8,570 nucleotides of DNA from an uncultured Zetaproteobacteria bacterium (lineage in GTDB: Bacteria; Pseudomonadota; Zetaproteobacteria; Mariprofundales; Mariprofundaceae), in contig CAJXNE010000086.1 of the NCBI GenBank assembly GCA_913056285.1, forward strand, positions 1-8,570, read 5' to 3'. A model generated the notes under the pieces. It was given only the letters and a program-made list of their open reading frames with translations, did not search any database and was not told where the DNA came from. How positions within the stretch are numbered: the first letter of the stretch is position 1; every line of letters begins with the position of its first letter. This document shows positions 5,732 to 8,570 of the stretch, one piece after another. The translations under genes and the position numbers were made by a program.

Positions 5732-6106
5732 ATGACAATTCCTGCTGATTTGAAATATACCAAAGAACACGAGTGGGTGCGTATCGATGGCGATACGGCC
5801 ACCTTCGGCATTAGCGATCATGCACAGGAGGCATTGGGCGATATCGTGTTTGTTGAACTGCCCGAAATTGGCCGCACGATTGATGCGGGCGAGGCCTATG
5901 CCGTAGTTGAATCGGTCAAGGCGGTTTCCGATGTTTATGCACCGGTTGCCGGTGAAGTCATCGAAGTCAATGAAGCGTTGGAAAGCGAGCCGGAACACGT
6001 CAATACCGACCCGTATGGTTCGGGCTGGATTGCTAAAGTGAACATCGGCGACGGTCAGGTTGAACTGCTTACCGATGATGAGTACACCACCTTTTTAGAA
6101 GAGTAA
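5732..6106 (+). CDS. gcvH: Glycine cleavage system H-protein (lipoyl carrier)
   Basis: Small acidic carrier that shuttles the aminomethyl group from the P-protein to the T-protein and then the dithiol to the L-protein. It has 124 residues, near the family norm. The lipoylation site is K63 in VVESVKAVSDVYAP, and the C-terminal GSGWIAKV segment is intact. The start has a strong Shine-Dalgarno (AGGGAG, 5721-5726) five bases upstream, 12 bp after gcvT, so the two are surely co-transcribed. The stop codon TAA (6104-6106) is inside the left arm of an inverted repeat that opens the unusual spacer before gcvPA. The protein shows no damage. Confidence 0.97.
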   Translation: MTIPADLKYTKEHEWVRIDGDTATFGISDHAQEALGDIVFVELPEIGRTIDAGEAYAVVESVKAVSDVYAPVAGEVIEVNEALESEPEHVNTDPYGSGWIAKVNIGDGQVELLTDDEYTTFLEE

Positions 6107-6260
6107 CTGTAACTATTCAGCTCACCCGCCTTTTGCCCGCTGCCGGCGTCAAAAGTACTCACATACATGGAGTATGCTGCGCGCTTTTTCCTTGGCAGCG
6201 AACAAAATGCAGGCAATCTGAACAGTTACTCCACTTTGATGACAGGTGCTGAATAATTAC
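6101..6260. mobile_element. MITE-like nested inverted-repeat element in the gcvH-gcvPA spacer
   Basis: Two sets of inverted arms frame this stretch. GAGTAACTGT (6101-6110) is perfectly complementary to ACAGTTACTC (6222-6231). GTAACTATTCAGC (6109-6121) is complementary to GCTGAATAATTAC (6248-6260) at 12 of 13 positions. Inside is a long imperfect hairpin (6131-6207). There is no ORF of note. Size, terminal inverted arms and lack of coding capacity fit a small non-autonomous element or a large structured repeat. No clean target duplication is visible, so mobility is inference. Confidence 0.45.
6131..6207. repeat. Long imperfect hairpin at the core of the gcvH-gcvPA spacer
   Basis: TTTTGCCCGCTGCC (6131-6144) pairs with GGCAGCGAACAAAA (6194-6207) at 12 of 14 positions. 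Further in, AAAAG...CATAC pairs imperfectly with GTATG...CTTTT, and the tip is ATAC-ATGGA-GTAT. As RNA it would form a long interrupted stem between gcvH and gcvPA, which could slow polymerase or protect the upstream gcvTH message. I recall similar TTTTGCCCGCTGCCGGC-type intergenic sequences in betaproteobacteria, but cannot verify this here. Confidence 0.5.
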
Positions 6261-6271
6261 GAATAACTTTT

Positions 6272-6328
6272 TTACCACAGAGGGCACAGAGGAATTCAAA
6301 TACTTTGTGCGTCTGTTCTCTGCGGTTA
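6272..6328. repeat. Inverted pair of CCTCTGTG-type repeats upstream of gcvPA
   Basis: ACCACAGAGGGCACAGAGG (6274-6292) is the reverse-strand form of the CCTCTGTGCCCTCTGTGGT motif found before folD. It is followed after a 10-base spacer by a degenerate opposite-direction copy, CTTTGTGCGTCTGTTCTC running into TGCGGTTA (6303-6328). The two can pair imperfectly into a hairpin that ends about 10 bp before the gcvPA start, so it could affect gcvPA translation. Confidence 0.55.
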
Positions 6329-6338
6329 GTGAGTAACC

Positions 6339-7685
6339 ATGAGATTTTTACCCCATACAGATACAGACAGGCAGGCCATGCTCGAAGCGGTTGGCGTTTC
6401 TGACATACGCGATTTATTCGCCGATATTCCGGCTGAGTTTCATTTACAGCAAGGCGCGCTGAACTTGCCGGATGGATTATCGGAAGCGGCGATTGTGCGT
6501 AAATTTACGCAGGCAGCCGACAAGAATCGCAATGCCGGCAATACAGCCTGTTTTCTCGGGGGCGGCACGTATCACCATTTCGTACCTGCCGTGGTCGATT
6601 ATGTGATTTCGCGCGGCGAGTTTTTGACTGCCTACACCCCTTATCAGCCGGAAATTTCGCAAGGAACGCTACAAACCCTGTTTGAATTTCAGACCATGAT
6701 TGCGCGCCTGACCGGTATGGATGTCGCCAACGCTTCGATGTATGAAGCGGCCACGGCCACGGCTGAAGGTGCACTGATGGCGCGGCGCATTAGCCGTAAA
6801 AATCGCGTTGTCTTGGCAGCTTCCGTCAATCCGCGTTATCGCAGCGTGACCGCCAACTATCTGTCCCGGCTCGATGGTGAATGCATCGAAGTAGCTTGCG
6901 GCGAGTTTGGCACCGATATCGATAAGCTGATCGAAGCGATTGATGATGCAACCGCTTGCGTGATCGTGCAATACCCCGATTTTTACGGTTCGGTCTATGA
7001 TCTGGCGCTATTGCGCGCCGCATGTGATGCGCATAAATGCTTGCTGGTGGTGGCATTCTCCGATATTTCCGCCTTTGCACTGATTGAGTCGCCCGGCGCG
7101 CTCGGGGCTGATATTGCAGTCGGCTCCGGCCAGTCGCTCGGTATTCCGATGGGCTATGGCGGGCCGCATCTGGGGTTGTTTACCTGCAAACAAAAATACG
7201 TGCGCCAGATGCCAGGTCGTGTTTGCGGCATGACGAAGGATGCGAATGGCAAACGCGGTTTTGTGTTGACGCTCTCCACCCGCGAACAGCATATCAGGCG
7301 CGAAAAGGCGACCAGCAACATCTGCTCGAATCAGGGGCTGATGTGTACCGCTGCCGCGACTTATATGACGCTGATGGGTGATGCCGGACTGGCCACGGTG
7401 GCGCACCATTCCGCGGCTGCATTACACGCACTTGTCTCGAATCTGCCTGAACACGTTTCAGCTGCAAGCGGCGCGCATTATAATGAAACTGTCTTGAGCT
7501 TTACCGATCATGCTGCGCGTGGGCGCTTCCTTGCAGCAGCACAGGCTGACAATATTTTCGGCGGCATCCCGCTGGAACGCATCGAACAGGATGGTCAGGC
7601 CAGACATCTGCTGGTCGCGACTACGGAAATGGTTGAACAGGATGATATCAACCGGTATCTGTCAGCCCTGGAGGCCGCCCGATGA
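6339..7685 (+). CDS. gcvPA: Glycine dehydrogenase (decarboxylating) subunit 1, P-protein alpha
   Basis: N-terminal half of the two-subunit P-protein. With GcvPB it decarboxylates glycine and loads the aminomethyl group onto lipoyl-GcvH. The 448 residues match the family. Visible blocks are the start MRFLPHTDTDRQAMLEAVG, LGGGTYHHFVP (73-83), PYQPEISQGTLQTLFEFQT (101-119), YEAATATAEGA (135-145), GQSLGIPMGYGGPHLGLF (264-281), MPGRVCG (291-297) and REQHIRREKATSNICSNQ (315-332). The PLP lysine is in the other subunit, as expected. The start has only a weak GTGAG (6329-6333) before it. Its stop overlaps the gcvPB start (ATGA), so the two subunits are translationally coupled in equal amounts. A 232-bp repeat-filled spacer separates it from gcvH, in contrast to the tight gcvT-gcvH junction. 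Confidence 0.96.
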   Translation: MRFLPHTDTDRQAMLEAVGVSDIRDLFADIPAEFHLQQGALNLPDGLSEAAIVRKFTQAADKNRNAGNTACFLGGGTYHHFVPAVVDYVISRGEFLTAYTPYQPEISQGTLQTLFEFQTMIARLTGMDVANASMYEAATATAEGALMARRISRKNRVVLAASVNPRYRSVTANYLSRLDGECIEVACGEFGTDIDKLIEAIDDATACVIVQYPDFYGSVYDLALLRAACDAHKCLLVVAFSDISAFALIESPGALGADIAVGSGQSLGIPMGYGGPHLGLFTCKQKYVRQMPGRVCGMTKDANGKRGFVLTLSTREQHIRREKATSNICSNQGLMCTAAATYMTLMGDAGLATVAHHSAAALHALVSNLPEHVSAASGAHYNETVLSFTDHAARGRFLAAAQADNIFGGIPLERIEQDGQARHLLVATTEMVEQDDINRYLSALEAAR

Positions 7686-8570
7686 GTCAATCTACACCTA
7701 CCACTTATAAATATTCCGCCACATACGGCATCCAGCATGAAGAAGCGTTATTGTTTGAACATGTCCATGAAGCACCTTCCTCCATGAATCTGCCCGGTGT
7801 GGATGGTGATGTTCCGGCTGATCTGGCGGCGTTCTCCCGATCTGCTGCGGCAGGCATTCCGGGTTTGTCCGAGCCGGAAACCGTGCGTCATTATGTGCGT
7901 TTAAGTCAATGGAACCACGGCATTGAAACCGGTTTTTATCCGCTCGGCTCCTGCACCATGAAATATAATCCGCGCGTGAATGAGCAGGTCGTTCGTTTGC
8001 CGGGGTTGTGTCATATCCACCCAGATCAGCCCGATGATACAGTACAGGGCGCACTGGAACTGTTATACGAACTGCAACAATGGCTATGCGAGATTGCCGG
8101 TTTTTCACACATTACCCTGCAACCGGCTGCCGGCGCACATGGGGAATTGACCGGCCTTATGATGATTCGCGCCGCACTCGATGCGCGTGGTCAGCAACAT
8201 CGCAAAAAAGTATTGGTGCCCGATTCAGCGCACGGCACCAACCCGGCTTCGGCTGCCCTGTGCGGCATGTACACGGTCGAATTAAAATCGGGTGCAGACG
8301 GGCGCATTGATCTGAACGAATTAAGGGCCAACCTGGACGACGACACCGCCGCCCTGATGATGACCAACCCGAACACCGCCGGCGCATTTGAATCGAATGT
8401 GAAAGAGATTTGCAGCCTGGTGCATGAAGCCGGCGGCTTTGTCTATGGCGACGGTGCCAATTTGAATGCATTGGTAGGCGTGGCGCGGCCCGGCGATATG
8501 GGTATTGATTGCCTGCATATCAATGTGCACAAAACCTTCGCCACGCCGCATGGCGGCGGCGGCCCAGGCG
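7682..8570 (+). CDS. gcvPB: Glycine dehydrogenase (decarboxylating) subunit 2, P-protein beta (3' end outside window)
   Basis: Catalytic PLP-bearing half of the two-subunit P-protein. The frame starts at the ATG of the ATGA overlap with gcvPA and stays open to the window edge, 296 codons; the family has roughly 480-500 residues, so about the last two fifths are missing. Seen in order: GFYPLGSCTMKYNP (84-97), LQPAAGAHGELTGLMMI (146-162), PDSAHGTNPASA (180-191), TNPNTAGAFE (228-237), YGDGANLNAL (255-264) and HINVHKTFATPHGGGGPG (279-296), in which K284 is the expected PLP Schiff-base lysine. All key motifs are intact. The first roughly 35 residues are less family-like. A lipoamide dehydrogenase gene (L-protein) is not visible and probably lies elsewhere. 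Confidence 0.96.
   Translation, partial: MSQSTPTTYKYSATYGIQHEEALLFEHVHEAPSSMNLPGVDGDVPADLAAFSRSAAAGIPGLSEPETVRHYVRLSQWNHGIETGFYPLGSCTMKYNPRVNEQVVRLPGLCHIHPDQPDDTVQGALELLYELQQWLCEIAGFSHITLQPAAGAHGELTGLMMIRAALDARGQQHRKKVLVPDSAHGTNPASAALCGMYTVELKSGADGRIDLNELRANLDDDTAALMMTNPNTAGAFESNVKEICSLVHEAGGFVYGDGANLNALVGVARPGDMGIDCLHINVHKTFATPHGGGGPG

Overview
The window looks like a chromosomal segment of a moderate-GC betaproteobacterium, most plausibly an iron-oxidising Gallionellaceae-type organism (Gallionella/Sideroxydans relatives). The basis is a Cyc2-like cytochrome-porin, the plant/alphaproteobacterial-type glutamate-cysteine ligase, and a glycine-cleavage operon with a two-subunit P-protein. The taxonomic placement is inference; the gene calls rest on readable motifs.

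Layout. 1-1269 (minus) is a 3'-truncated gene for an exported protein with one CxxCH haem motif followed by an outer-membrane beta-barrel-like region. 1270-1647 is a divergent intergenic region with a CRP/FNR-like half-site pair, two small palindromes and a TCCTATAAG-type repeat. 1648-2991 (plus) is a glutamate-cysteine ligase. It converges on a small VOC/glyoxalase-fold gene (3012-3371, minus), and one perfect 13-bp palindrome covers both stop codons. Directly upstream of the VOC gene, and overlapping its start, is a 31-codon ORF that joins the first residues of a ROK-family sugar kinase to its last residues. It appears to be the scar of an internal deletion in a kinase gene.

3650-8570 (plus) is a one-carbon block: folD, then gcvT, gcvH, gcvPA and gcvPB (cut by the window edge). 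The glycine-cleavage P, H and T proteins decarboxylate glycine, carry the aminomethyl group on lipoyl-GcvH and transfer the one-carbon unit to tetrahydrofolate. FolD then interconverts the resulting 5,10-methylene-THF with methenyl- and 10-formyl-THF. The L-protein is not in the window.

The spacers of this block carry repeats. CCTCTGTG/CCTTCGTG-type dispersed repeats lie before folD, before gcvT and before gcvPA. The 232-bp gcvH-gcvPA spacer also holds a nested inverted-repeat, MITE-like element whose left arm contains the gcvH stop codon. No rRNA, tRNA, CRISPR, transposase gene or phage gene was seen. The most notable points are the Cyc2-like gene, the ROK kinase deletion scar, and the MITE-like element inside the gcv operon; I did not find a clearly new multi-gene system.
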